This document shows, in pieces, positions 16,101-24,555 of a stretch of 64,000 nucleotides of DNA. The position numbers were made by a program, and so were the translations under genes. Position 1 is the first letter of the stretch; each line of letters begins with the position of its first letter. This stretch comes from Methylophaga sulfidovorans (GTDB taxonomy: Bacteria; Pseudomonadota; Gammaproteobacteria; Nitrosococcales; Methylophagaceae). Location: assembly GCF_900114205.1 (NCBI RefSeq), contig NZ_FOSH01000014.1, positions 1-64,000 of the forward strand, read 5' to 3'. The notes beneath the pieces were generated by a model. It was given only the letters and a program-made list of their open reading frames with translations, was not told where the DNA came from and made no database searches.

Positions 16101-18293
16101 ATCATAACTGGTGTCTTGCTGAGGCACTAATTTCAACCAAAATGCATTCTCTTTTACCTGACTTGAGTAAGAATAATCATTGTTTGGGTTATAAACGAAT
16201 GGAAGCAGACCCCTTGGAGTCATGCGGTTTAGAGTCACTTGAGGAAGATAGGAAAAACTGTTTTTCGAATCTTTCCTCATTTCATTTGCAAGATTATAGA
16301 AATAGGAGAGTACGAGTGGATGGTACGGAGAGAGATATTCTTCAGATATATCTTCTCGCTGAATGGTTGTTAGACCAATCTTTAATAAATCTTTCTGGGC
16401 GAGGTTAAGCGTGCTATCAAGAGGAATTTGCTCTAGTGCATTCTCATAGCAAGATAAGATGTCTTCGATTACTCTCAGAAACTCACTACCCCATGAGACA
16501 AGCGAAATTAGTGTCTTATTGTTTTCTAAATAATCGTATAAAGCCTCGTATGCGCTAGCAAGTTTTGTATTGACAGAATTCAGCGCTGATAGCGTTACTT
16601 CTTCAGTGCCACTCCTGCTTATAATTCGATTTTTAAGAAAATAATTTTCTTCTCGCAGGAGTTGAAGCCTGACACCGAGAACTGAATATTCACTATTGTC
16701 GATACTGACTTTGTCTTTCGATGCCAAATACTCGCCGAAATATCTATCATCAAACAGTTTGATGATTCTATCCCTATTCAGAAGCAGCGGTAATGCTAGA
16801 GAGGAGGTCGCAACTGCACCTTCGATGCTGAAAGTGAGGCTGTTATTGCCGGATTTGATAACAAAATCTAGATCATCTGATTCATTAGCTAAACTCTCAT
16901 AGTCAATAAGACCAAACTCAGATACATCAATAGTTTGTCCTGTGTCAGTCAACTCAAAATTGTGAGCACTATCTGCCCTGATTTGTAGTTGATTATCTTC
17001 CGTCTGAAGAGTAATGAGCTTTTTTTGTGGGTTAATCTGAAAAGCACTTTTGAACGCGTCAATATAGAAATCACCTTGCCTCATAACAAGACATCTAAAT
17101 ATAAAGGTCTCAGATGAGTTATCCCTATTTAGGGTAATCGTGAAGTAGGCTGGGATCTCGTCATATAAAGCTGAAATGGTTGCATAAGACTTCAAGCCAT
17201 TCCTTACGTTGACTTCAGGCGCACTATTTAAATCGCTGTGCTTGACCGTAAACTGCGACTTTTCAATATTCCCATTTTGAAACGAAAGCTTGAGATCAAA
17301 CTTATTGATCTGTTCACTCAGCAAAATGATTATGTGTCGCTCTCTCAGCCCCGCTTTTGTATCCGATTTAGGTCTAGCAATTATATAACCTCCTGTGACT
17401 TCTTCGCTCAGAAGCTGGAGCTGTTGAACTCTATTTTTTTCAATTTCTTTTCTAAACGTCTCATAGTCAACACTTTTCCAACTAACTGGAGAAGAAAAGT
17501 GCTTATCAATAAATTTGTCACTGAAAATCTTTAACCGGTCATGTCTCTGTTCGTAAAAATGCTCAGTTTCAAAAAATAAGTGCTGATAAAGCTCCCTGTT
17601 CTCATCCAGACGCTTCGCAATCTGTTTAGGATTTTTTTCCATTGAAACGACTATGGGATCATCAAGCAGGTCAAGCTCATTGAATTTTAAGTCGCCATCT
17701 ACTAACAGGGCATTGAATAGAGGTTCAAATCCAAAAATGGTCGAACCATCATCTTTGATGACACTGAATTGATATTCGAGAAGACACTTAGAAACATCTT
17801 CAGCAAAATGTGCTTCATTAATTAATGCTGTAAGTGAAGTTTGAATGCTCTCTGGACTCCAACACTTTGTGTCAGCTGCCAAATCTTCTGCCGAGTTCAT
17901 GAGCGTGTCAAGTTGACTATTGTGAATTATCAATAAAGCAAATCCATCAATAGCCGAAATTTGGCCAGAAACGCCATCCCTCAATCTCGAAATATAATTC
18001 TCAGTGAACCCCTTAGCTACTAATGGCTCAAATGAAGATGGCTCTGTTGATGATGGCTCGGAATGAAGAACACTTATTAACTTACCCTTGCCAAACTCAA
18101 TGACTGGAAGATGGACGTCCTCATCGATCACCACCTCATCAGTTGAGCACTTCAAAAGTGCACCATAAAGCTCTAAGCTGTTGTCAAAATCTGGGGATTT
18201 GAATTTGTATTTATTTCCTGGTCTAAACTCTAAGCCTGATAGGTCAGCCAACAGTTGTTCAACAAGAAAATCTTCAAACTGTTTTTCTGACAT
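13191..18293 (-). CDS. dptH: Phosphorothioation-dependent restriction protein DptH
   Basis: DptH (DndH) is the large ATPase/translocase-like subunit of the DptFGH complex, which attacks DNA lacking phosphorothioates. The protein is about 1700 residues. The preferred start is ATG 18293 (MSEKQFEDFLVEQ); an upstream start at 18314 would add seven residues. The C-terminal HerA/FtsK-like ATPase core has Walker A TGIIGTMGTGKTQF near residue 1360 and Walker B MILVDEADNFMSQ near 1585, followed by GVGVLLSTQDITHF. The N-terminal 1300 residues have no motif I can name. It overlaps dptG by about 20 bp, implying coupling. No disruption is seen in this very long frame. Confidence 0.95.
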   Translation of the reverse strand: MSEKQFEDFLVEQLLADLSGLEFRPGNKYKFKSPDFDNSLELYGALLKCSTDEVVIDEDVHLPVIEFGKGKLISVLHSEPSSTEPSSFEPLVAKGFTENYISRLRDGVSGQISAIDGFALLIIHNSQLDTLMNSAEDLAADTKCWSPESIQTSLTALINEAHFAEDVSKCLLEYQFSVIKDDGSTIFGFEPLFNALLVDGDLKFNELDLLDDPIVVSMEKNPKQIAKRLDENRELYQHLFFETEHFYEQRHDRLKIFSDKFIDKHFSSPVSWKSVDYETFRKEIEKNRVQQLQLLSEEVTGGYIIARPKSDTKAGLRERHIIILLSEQINKFDLKLSFQNGNIEKSQFTVKHSDLNSAPEVNVRNGLKSYATISALYDEIPAYFTITLNRDNSSETFIFRCLVMRQGDFYIDAFKSAFQINPQKKLITLQTEDNQLQIRADSAHNFELTDTGQTIDVSEFGLIDYESLANESDDLDFVIKSGNNSLTFSIEGAVATSSLALPLLLNRDRIIKLFDDRYFGEYLASKDKVSIDNSEYSVLGVRLQLLREENYFLKNRIISRSGTEEVTLSALNSVNTKLASAYEALYDYLENNKTLISLVSWGSEFLRVIEDILSCYENALEQIPLDSTLNLAQKDLLKIGLTTIQREDISEEYLSPYHPLVLSYFYNLANEMRKDSKNSFSYLPQVTLNRMTPRGLLPFVYNPNNDYSYSSQVKENAFWLKLVPQQDTSYDFVRKLVKEKINEFILAYEQLFKSETHSKLLLSGVNLSNCDEFFLGVLDYFVDRLESAYPVHVYLYDNAIEYSAFDRFSETASYDELKTWLGLHKGRAKEHADLVIDLLRTRLTFSKFIHSQVEGAQPYSHVSFFRNVEKVDLAYVTIDKFLSGVSCDGLISGEASFGDSKTGSYYTGFGLHKIDYEKYPHLRLANKIGSLQVPALKANTPYTGSNALSLAISETFTVLLDRSYDNSIWTTIIDPKVTLQFFHEQQDVVLIHYSDQYTNSSNYDAITVTKQVDLYQKLMNKDGGGHISEFNAFNGDWLLKMLTSNDTIRKERKGVIGAYKFIFGLLKDSDITWVPLSVGEMLRVSGNIGLKMTDSDFSRNVQGYKSGAISDDVLFVGFKDEQLYLLPLEVKTGATPDYLKAIEQTKELLRYLSNEILGPGTLASKLYRGLFVRQVLMQIDKYELYDVFEPDYFEPVKDRREWWLQGNYEIGLLHNYPQGFVLAHLDSADISGASYNMNDGVLITKLPMSLLNMLVSTPLQKLINDDLTTTFHVPEQYLLGQSSTKVNVEFTESSEGEVEVPEGDGVESVSIETTELQEMPVAQSVANLKVMFGQNDITHEPLVWEPTNTSKFMNTNTGIIGTMGTGKTQFTKSVVTQLHRNGHENVDSKPIGLLIFDYKSDYVDDEFLSATKGKKYNLHRLPYNPLSLFGNTPMLPVHTARGFSETMGKAFGLGQRQQLKLRKLIADAYELAGIVKSDPSTWSKPSPTIADVWALFEESEPAEDSLYAALESLHELEVFESDQAKCKSLYELIDGITVIELAAYPGEIQSLVVALTLDLFYSQMQKQGKPQVKGDFRQITKMILVDEADNFMSQNFPSLRKILKEGREYGVGVLLSTQDITHFQTGDNDYSSYILTWVIHRVAKLKNQDIKAIFNASDKTEQENLMSTIGTLDKHHSLYIDGEKKIHRMKDKAFWQLLET

Positions 18294-19605
18294 ACACCGC
18301 ATCCCCGCTATCACTCATCCTTTCAATATTGCCGATTCTCTCGTAAAAATTAATGAGGGCTTGCTCACTTTGCTTATCAAAAAAGACACCCCTCGACTTA
18401 AAGCCATCTGTCAAATCATGGAGTTGCATTCGTTCATTTTCACCAACGACTAAATTGGTAAGCAGAATTAAATAGTCTTGACTCAGAACTAAGACCCTTC
18501 CGGCTCGTCCTCGAGTTTGTATAAAATGCTTACCAAACTGCCCCTGAACTTCTCGCATGTACTTATCATTGATCTCCCCGCGAGTAGTCTTAAGTGACTC
18601 AAACTGTTCCAACGCCAAAGTCATCAGATCTTGTATAACATCTGAAAGCTCATTGGAATTAGTTAACACCGAGTTGAGCTCGCGCTGCTCTTTAAAAGCC
18701 TGTGAATACACTTTTAGTCTGTTAACAACTTCCTCGTAATTGGGCGACTTGTCCAGCTCCGAGTATAGCTTCCAAAGAGGCCATACGAAGTCTTCGTCAG
18801 GCTGCAGGTTCTCCAGCATTGATAAAATTGGAAACAATTTAACTGTTGAATTTTGAAATGACTTAAAGCCATCTCGCTTGATATGGGTTCGTTCTGCACT
18901 TGCCTTCTCAGTATCCATGATGAAAAAAAGCGGTTTTGGTGCAGGAGGAAGTCCGGTGCTCCAATCATCAATACACAAGGCCAACTGTGCACAATATAGG
19001 AATGCGTAAAACGTCAGAAAGTGCTTTATTTCAGCTAGAAGGTAATGGGGGCGCCTAGCTAAAAACGTAAAATCTCTTTGAAAGTTATCAGCAATAAATG
19101 GAATATATGGATACTCTTTTGTTAAAGTCCCATGGTCATCATTGATTTTGGATTTGAAGAGCGACAGGATGTCCTTCTCAAGGAAATTCAGCCTTGTCTC
19201 AAACTCAGGCAAGTTATGGTCTTGGAGCAATTGGGCAAATAATGCTGCCACCCGCTCTTCAGACTTGGTGTACTGCCCTTTCTGAGCATTGAACAAATGA
19301 AATTCCGGGCTAACATTCAAAATATCTCTGTGCTTGAAATACATGTTTTCCAAGACTGACCAGAACTTTTCTTCACCAAGCTTGCCAGCTAGATAAGCTT
19401 TTGAATCAATGACAAAAGTCTCATAGTCATACTTTTCTGCAGACATGCGGAGAGCCATTTTCATCACTAAGCCAATTACACTCTCCCACCGAAACTCATT
19501 TCCCCGATTTCTGACGGGTAGGTAGTGATGCAGAGTATTCTTGTTTACAACCTGGTCTTTTGACTGAGGAAGCATTGCGTTGATCATCAGGTCACAACTC
19601 TCCAT
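18274..19605 (-). CDS. dptG: Phosphorothioation-dependent restriction protein DptG
   Basis: The middle gene of the restriction set encodes a 443-residue soluble protein without a classical catalytic motif. DptG is known mainly from its constant position between dptF and dptH and its requirement for restriction. The visible N-terminal MINAMLPQSKDQVVNKNTLH and the DNFQRDFTFLARRPHYLLAE block in the middle fit the family as I remember it. It begins two bases after the dptF stop, and its 3' end overlaps the dptH start. Identification relies more on context and length than on a diagnostic motif. Confidence 0.88.
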   Translation of the reverse strand: MESCDLMINAMLPQSKDQVVNKNTLHHYLPVRNRGNEFRWESVIGLVMKMALRMSAEKYDYETFVIDSKAYLAGKLGEEKFWSVLENMYFKHRDILNVSPEFHLFNAQKGQYTKSEERVAALFAQLLQDHNLPEFETRLNFLEKDILSLFKSKINDDHGTLTKEYPYIPFIADNFQRDFTFLARRPHYLLAEIKHFLTFYAFLYCAQLALCIDDWSTGLPPAPKPLFFIMDTEKASAERTHIKRDGFKSFQNSTVKLFPILSMLENLQPDEDFVWPLWKLYSELDKSPNYEEVVNRLKVYSQAFKEQRELNSVLTNSNELSDVIQDLMTLALEQFESLKTTRGEINDKYMREVQGQFGKHFIQTRGRAGRVLVLSQDYLILLTNLVVGENERMQLHDLTDGFKSRGVFFDKQSEQALINFYERIGNIERMSDSGDAVYVRKTV

Positions 19606-19607
19606 GT

Positions 19608-21218
19608 TTAGATACCGCTAATCTCGTAGTAGTCATTTTCCTCATTGACTATTTTGTAACGTGCTTCTTTATGAAATATCAGCAAAGTATCACTTTGGTT
19701 AGCAATCTCGAGAATATTCTCGAGAATCTCATCAAGCAAGATTATTGCACTCTTATCATGTTTGTTGGGCCTGTACCCCTCATTAATCTTCAACATCAGC
19801 TCAAATAAATTCATTGTTATCTCAACACACACATGGCTGGTTTCATTGACCTTTAAATGGGCTTGAAAATGACTTATGTTGTCATGGCGGTCTGATTTTA
19901 TACTCTCAAAATCGGCCCTGATGTCTACAGTGGTTGCAACGTTATAACCGCGCAAACTTGTTAGATGGAAGTGATCTTTATCTAGAGACTGAGCATTCCT
20001 ATTGCAATATCTATGTAGTGAGGAAATTAATGTGTCTTTGTAAAACTTATTAAGCAACTGCTTATGCTGTGCAGTGCCGTCAAAGTTAGCATGCAACCGC
20101 CATGTCGCTGAATAGAAGTCGAGTGTGGAATCTTTAAAATCGGAGTTGAGCACCCTCTTAAAGCCGCTTGAAAGATCCGAATCGCCAAGCAAGTATGTCA
20201 GCCTTATGTATGACTCGGCCTTAGAAAGAGAATATAGACCTAGCTCTTCAATGTTGTCCTTGAATGCATGAAACTCTGGCTCTACTATCTCTAAGTCAAA
20301 CTTCAGAATAAATTGGTCAATATTTCTATTTCTGATGTTAGCCGGATCAAAGTCAACTAATCTTTCTTGTATTTCGTTGTCGCCTCCAAGGAATAAGTTG
20401 TCAAATAAGTAATTATCACCACTCAGAATGCAATATATAAAATCTAACAACGTTCTTGCGGTAACAAATTGGTCCTTAGAGAGTCTTGCTTTAATTAATA
20501 GCTCAACCAGAACTACTTGAACTTCCGGCAGAGACAGCAACATATAATTAGTTGTTAATTTAGTCTGTCCATGCTTGGCTAGCTCTTGTTTATACAGCTG
20601 AAAGAAAGGATTGCCATCTGTATCTGATGTTAGCTTTTTAAGGAATGGCTCGACAAAGGATGATGAAAATCCGTCTTCCATGAACATAAACTTAGGATAA
20701 TCTTCAAAGTCAATGAACTGAAATTCTTTAGCGATGAGACTCCTGTCTCCCTCAATGAAGTGGATGATTGCATCCTTTAAATAACTCAGTTCATCATCAC
20801 CACTTTTTGCATAGTTGCCCAACATACCGATGTTAATGCCAACAACAAGAGGACGCTTTGAGTTTATTGTTGCTTTGAACAGTTGATCTAAAGCTTGAAT
20901 TGCAGTCTGATTAGGCTTAAAACTGTGTGTCGCATCAAGATGAAAATCTATATGTTGAAACTCATCTTTATTGCTAAAACGAGTCATTATCTCTGATTTT
21001 CCATCACCACTACTTCCACACAAGAAGAGTATTTTTCCAGGACCTAGCTCTCTCAACTTTTGTTCAAAGTCAAGTTCAACTTTAGTTTGGATATACAAGT
21101 AACTTTTGTATTGACTCTGACTCGAGTTACCTTTCTCCACCGCAACTGCTTCAGCAGAAGACTTTGAAAGGACTCTTAGTGCATTCTCTAATGTTAATGC
21201 TTGTTGATTGTAATCCAT
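19608..21218 (-). CDS. dptF: Phosphorothioation-dependent restriction protein DptF
   Basis: The first gene of the leftward restriction operon (536 residues). DptF is an NTPase-like subunit of DptFGH. The P-loop FLCGSSGDGKSEIMTRF is at residues 66-81, preceded by the N-terminal ENALRVLSKSSAEAVAVEKG segment seen in DptF proteins. HIDFHLDATHSFKPNQTAI follows and fits the ATPase core. The ATG at 21218 is followed after the frame by only two bases before dptG. Together dptFGH need the DndBCDE marks for self-protection, and both gene sets are present and intact here. Confidence 0.94.
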   Translation of the reverse strand: MDYNQQALTLENALRVLSKSSAEAVAVEKGNSSQSQYKSYLYIQTKVELDFEQKLRELGPGKILFLCGSSGDGKSEIMTRFSNKDEFQHIDFHLDATHSFKPNQTAIQALDQLFKATINSKRPLVVGINIGMLGNYAKSGDDELSYLKDAIIHFIEGDRSLIAKEFQFIDFEDYPKFMFMEDGFSSSFVEPFLKKLTSDTDGNPFFQLYKQELAKHGQTKLTTNYMLLSLPEVQVVLVELLIKARLSKDQFVTARTLLDFIYCILSGDNYLFDNLFLGGDNEIQERLVDFDPANIRNRNIDQFILKFDLEIVEPEFHAFKDNIEELGLYSLSKAESYIRLTYLLGDSDLSSGFKRVLNSDFKDSTLDFYSATWRLHANFDGTAQHKQLLNKFYKDTLISSLHRYCNRNAQSLDKDHFHLTSLRGYNVATTVDIRADFESIKSDRHDNISHFQAHLKVNETSHVCVEITMNLFELMLKINEGYRPNKHDKSAIILLDEILENILEIANQSDTLLIFHKEARYKIVNEENDYYEISGI

Positions 21219-21576
21219 GTTATTTCTACTAAAAGAACATTCCTTCGTCGCTATAAATAGCCTTCAAATTCTCAACTGAGCTATTATATTTTGGCACCAC
21301 GTTTGATATGTATTGATTTATGACGAGCTAAAAAGAATTACAACTTTTAAATGTGTCAAAGATTCAATATCGTGATACTACATGACCTTGTTCCAAATAT
21401 ACATATGGATTTTTTAGGAAATAATCGAGAAGTAATCTAATGTACTCGTTGAACTATATAGCCTACATCACATAAAGGTAATAAATTCCTTAAGATAAAT
21501 GATATTTCTTCAGCCTTGTATATTTCATTAACGAAACAGCAAGTATGAATTCAATAATCTGTTTCTTTGCTTGAAC
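21219..21576. other. Intergenic region upstream of dptF
   Basis: 358 bp of AT-rich sequence between dptF and the next gene on the same strand. It must contain the dptF promoter unless transcription reads through from 21577-23456. No palindromic operator like the one before dndB, no terminator and no small gene could be recognised. Confidence 0.5.
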
Positions 21577-22014
21577 TCAAGTCCACTTAGACCGCCTCAA
21601 ACAAATAAGAAAATATCTCTCGCTATCAGTGAACATTCGCGGGACTTTGTGAACAGGAGAATTTCTCCTGATTTCATCCATGTAATCTGAACGCAGATAG
21701 CATTTTTTAAATAACTCTTCGTCATTTAGTATTTCAGTCCATGCTTCGGTGAAATATGGGTGATAGGTATCTCTCTCCGATAACCTTCCAAAAACATACT
21801 TCACCTCATCAAATAAAGTTGGATCCTTTTCAATTCTTTCAAGCGCAATATAGTGCATGAGAGAGATGACGAACTCTTTTTTTTCTATCGGATGGGGATC
21901 GTGATTCGGAAACCCTAATTTACGTTTACATTCTTCAACGTATGCTTTAAATTCATCACTGACGTCTTCTGGTGGCTCCCAAGAACCAAAATCTGATTTA
22001 TTCTCGTCACTCAT
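21577..22014 (-). CDS. Hypothetical protein upstream of dptF
   Basis: 145 residues, acidic at the N-terminus (MSDENKSDFGSWEPPEDVSDE), then helical with KKEFVISLMHYIALERIEKD and a basic C-terminus (RYFLICLRRSKWT). I do not recognise a family. No signal peptide or membrane helix. It lies 63 bp downstream of the small paralogue gene at 22078-22341 on the same strand and may be the last gene of that operon. The 358-bp gap to dptF argues against assigning it to the restriction system. Confidence 0.6.
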   Translation of the reverse strand: MSDENKSDFGSWEPPEDVSDEFKAYVEECKRKLGFPNHDPHPIEKKEFVISLMHYIALERIEKDPTLFDEVKYVFGRLSERDTYHPYFTEAWTEILNDEELFKKCYLRSDYMDEIRRNSPVHKVPRMFTDSERYFLICLRRSKWT

Positions 22015-22077
22015 TTTTATCCATCTTTATTTTTTTAATATTATCTTGTTCGTATAACCCAAAAAAATTTCCCAGAC

Positions 22078-22341
22078 TTATTTTTTCTTGAGACTAAGAA
22101 TTCCTGGCATGACGTCTTTGGGTTTGTCGAGAAATGTATAGTGAGATCCAGATAGCGTTTTACCTGTATTTGTTTTTTCATCGTAGTAAAGTATCGGTGT
22201 GCTGAGCCTGTAGTGTTTGGCTAACACACTATAACCAATAAAGTGTCTATTCGTAGTACCATTATAGTCATCAAGCTCAATGATGGCCCAATTACTCATC
22301 AGTATATTTCCGGGTTTTAGGAGCCTCTTTATCCTAAACAT
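22078..22341 (-). CDS. Small protein of an unrecognised family, paralogue of 23148-23456
   Basis: 87 residues. It aligns with the protein at 23148-23456: N-x-V/I-x-MS-x-W, then GYS, YR-I/L-S, I-x-YYD, TG-K/R-TLSGS-x-Y-x-FL and a Pro. The shared P-x-N stretch lies upstream of an internal ATG at 22299, which supports the longer start at 22341 even though GGAAAT precedes the shorter one. The product looks like a small beta-rich soluble domain. It follows the metallophosphoesterase by 42 bp on the same strand. Function unknown. Confidence 0.7.
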   Translation of the reverse strand: MFRIKRLLKPGNILMSNWAIIELDDYNGTTNRHFIGYSVLAKHYRLSTPILYYDEKTNTGKTLSGSHYTFLDKPKDVMPGILSLKKK

Positions 22342-22383
22342 GTCATCAATCTCGATAATTGCGATCTATCAGTAATCATATTA

Positions 22384-23145
22384 CTAAACCTCTATGACAA
22401 GACTAGAATCAAACTTCACTGGCAATCGTTCTTCCCTGTAACCTCTCTGATTACTTACAAGACGACAGTTTCCTATCCTCATATCTAAATTGGCATGAGT
22501 GTGCCCATAGCACCATAAATCGACTTTTAAAACATAGTCCTCCAAATCAGATATGAATGCAGGCGAAATGTTATCCATTCCATAGTATGGATGAACACAT
22601 TTGAGTGACGGCGCATGATGAGTGATAACTATCGTCTTCCCATCAAAAGGTTTATCTAGCTCGTCTGATAACCACCTTATCGACTCCAAGTGAAGTTGAA
22701 ATGCATCTTCAGGAGTAAATAATTTATCTCTAAATTTTATAAGTCGATGATCCGTTATTTGTGCAGCATACTGTTGGTATTTCTTTTTTTCAGAATCACC
22801 ATATTCAGCTCTATAATTTGTCCAAAGTGTAGTACCTAATAACCTAACTCCCAATAGTTCTATGGAATTTTTTTCAAGAAAATATAGGTTATCAACACTG
22901 TCAGCAAACTCTCTGAGTTCTTGAGTCAGTTTGTAATACTCTCGTCTGTAATATTCATGATTCCCAGCGATATAGATAACTGGTTTTTGATGCTTTTCTG
23001 CAATCTCTGCGGCCCAGTCAATACCAAATAAACCTATGTGAATATCTCCTGCAAGAATAATGGCATCACTATCCATCACTCGTAAGCTATAGTTTGCAGA
23101 AGAGACAGTTTCAAGATGCAAATCACTGAACAGCTGTAACTTCAT
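22384..23145 (-). CDS. Calcineurin-like metallophosphoesterase
   Basis: A 253-residue enzyme with all binuclear-metal motifs of the family: SDLHLE at residues 7-12, AGDIH near 32-36, AGNHEYY near 59-65, ITHHAPS near 173-179 and CYGHTHANLD near 215-224. It has no signal peptide, so it acts in the cytoplasm. Such proteins cleave phosphodiesters or phosphomonoesters; neither substrate can be deduced. It lies between two paralogous small-protein genes on the same strand (2 bp after one, 42 bp before the other), so the three probably form one functional unit. Confidence 0.9.
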   Translation of the reverse strand: MKLQLFSDLHLETVSSANYSLRVMDSDAIILAGDIHIGLFGIDWAAEIAEKHQKPVIYIAGNHEYYRREYYKLTQELREFADSVDNLYFLEKNSIELLGVRLLGTTLWTNYRAEYGDSEKKKYQQYAAQITDHRLIKFRDKLFTPEDAFQLHLESIRWLSDELDKPFDGKTIVITHHAPSLKCVHPYYGMDNISPAFISDLEDYVLKVDLWCYGHTHANLDMRIGNCRLVSNQRGYREERLPVKFDSSLVIEV

Positions 23146-23147
23146 CT

Positions 23148-23456
23148 TTAGCTTTCACCCCATATGTCATATTTAAGCGTGATCTCAACGTCATCATGCT
23201 GTTCAAGCATATTAAAGACTCTCTGAGCACATGGGTGCAATTGCCCTGGCCCACCTAAAAACCGATATATTGAACCTGAAAGCGTTCTCCCTGTTTTACT
23301 CTCAGAATCATAATATTCAATTTGACTACTGATTCTATAATCTCTGTCATCCAGACTATAGCCAAGAATTTTTTCAATTGTCTTTCCGTTGTGCTTAATA
23401 ACAACAATGTTCCAACCTGACATAACAACATTGGTTGGTGGTACCCATTGAGCCAT
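23148..23456 (-). CDS. Small protein of an unrecognised family, paralogue of 22078-22341
   Basis: 102 residues, first gene of the small leftward operon, with GGGAG upstream of its ATG. The core VVMSGWNIVVIKHNGK, LGYS, YRISSQIEYYD and TGRTLSGSIYRFLGGPG matches the smaller paralogue 0.8 kb away. It carries an additional C-terminal tail of about 25 residues (VFNMLEQHDDVEITLKYD). Its stop is two bases before the metallophosphoesterase start, so translation is likely coupled. No known domain is recognised. Confidence 0.72.
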   Translation of the reverse strand: MAQWVPPTNVVMSGWNIVVIKHNGKTIEKILGYSLDDRDYRISSQIEYYDSESKTGRTLSGSIYRFLGGPGQLHPCAQRVFNMLEQHDDVEITLKYDIWGES

Positions 23457-23648
23457 GTTTTTTCTCCCTAATAAACCAAAAACTTTCTACCCTTTATCCA
23501 TTTGAAAAGACTCTTTTCCTTTCAAACGAATGAAGTAGTTTCTACTAAAAACACAGACAACGCAAGAATAAAAATATATATTTTACTATAGATATCAATT
23601 GGTTAAATTGTATTATGTATATGTTACATTAATAGAAGGAGGTAAGGG

Positions 23649-23954
23649 ATGAGACAAATAAAAAATGATGACATACAATGTACTACGGATTTAAAAGCAT
23701 CCTTTCTTAAAGCTCAGAGTGTTCTTCTTGAGGAGCACCTTTCACATAAAGATGACTCTATACAGAGCCACATCAACTACCCATTTGATATTGAGATAGA
23801 ACACGACTGGAAGTTATTCAGTAAAACGCTGCAGAGTTTTTCACCAGAGTCTTTAAAAGAAACAATCAACTTCGGTGAGTCATATGTATTGACTAATAAT
23901 AATCATATCTTCGTGCAAGCTATCCTAGAGAATTCTTCTCCGAGGACTAATTGA
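23649..23954 (+). CDS. Hypothetical protein coupled to a HAD-like gene
   Basis: 101 residues preceded by a very strong Shine-Dalgarno (AGGAGG, 6 bp before the ATG). Sequence is soluble and polar, with AQSVLLEEHLSHKDDSIQSH and WKLFSKTLQSFSPESLKETI. I recognise no family. The stop codon is directly followed by the ATG of the HAD-like gene, so both are made together. Divergent from the metallophosphoesterase operon with 192 bp between the starts. Confidence 0.65.
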   Translation: MRQIKNDDIQCTTDLKASFLKAQSVLLEEHLSHKDDSIQSHINYPFDIEIEHDWKLFSKTLQSFSPESLKETINFGESYVLTNNNHIFVQAILENSSPRTN

Positions 23955-24401
23955 ATGGAAGATTTAACGCTCGCGCTAGATTTGGAAGGTGTTCTAATAA
24001 CGAATGCTTATACTCAATTGCCTAGACCTGGCCTCATGAGGTTTCTTTTAGAGTGTGAGTCAATATTTGGGCGAAATAATCTCTGCATCTTTACACGCGT
24101 TGAGGAACAACTTTTCAGACAGATTGCCCATAAATTGCGAGACGATAATAAAGTACCGGATTGGTTTCCTGATATTCGTTATACAGACTGGGTAGGAGAG
24201 CACAAAGATTTACGCTTTGTAGATGATGATATTGATAAAGTGATTATCATTGATGATTATCCACCGTATATTAAGCAATCCCAAAAGCATCGCTTGATTC
24301 CAATTAAACAATATACAGATCCATATACCCATGAGTTACCAGATGACACGGATGATGAACTAAGCTTTGTTTTGAAAAAGTTGCTCAACTATATTCAATA
24401 A
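23955..24401 (+). CDS. HAD-like protein of the NLI-phosphatase type
   Basis: 148 residues with a HAD fold outline. Motif I is ALDLEGVLI at residues 7-15: nucleophile Asp kept, but the second Asp of D-x-D is Glu. Motif II is CIFTRVEE near 46-53. Motif IV is VIIIDDYPP near 95-103, with the acidic pair intact. The layout (LPRPGLMRFL after motif I) is like FCP/NLI-interacting phosphatases. The Asp-to-Glu change could lower phosphatase activity, since the second Asp acts as general acid in that family. It starts the base after its partner's stop. Confidence 0.65.
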   Translation: MEDLTLALDLEGVLITNAYTQLPRPGLMRFLLECESIFGRNNLCIFTRVEEQLFRQIAHKLRDDNKVPDWFPDIRYTDWVGEHKDLRFVDDDIDKVIIIDDYPPYIKQSQKHRLIPIKQYTDPYTHELPDDTDDELSFVLKKLLNYIQ

Positions 24402-24555
24402 TTTTCACTGTGAGTTATATTTCTGAGAGCAAAAATAACCTTTCAGGTGATTATTGATTAACAACTCACCAGGAGCAAAAACCAGGAATTTTTTGAGGAT
24501 TATCTGACAGTTTGAAGCCAATAAGACTAAAACGATGACTTCGAGATGATTTAGG

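Noticed and set aside
13191-18293. Several frames of 60-100 codons antisense to dptH and mfd
   Set aside because: They lie wholly inside long, well-supported genes and have no independent evidence.
21223-23551. Shared 12-mer TTTCTACTAAAA upstream of dptF and of the 23148-23456 gene as a common operator
   Set aside because: Low complexity and AT-rich; only at the second place does it form part of a palindrome (AGTAG-TTT-CTACT). Not enough to claim co-regulation.
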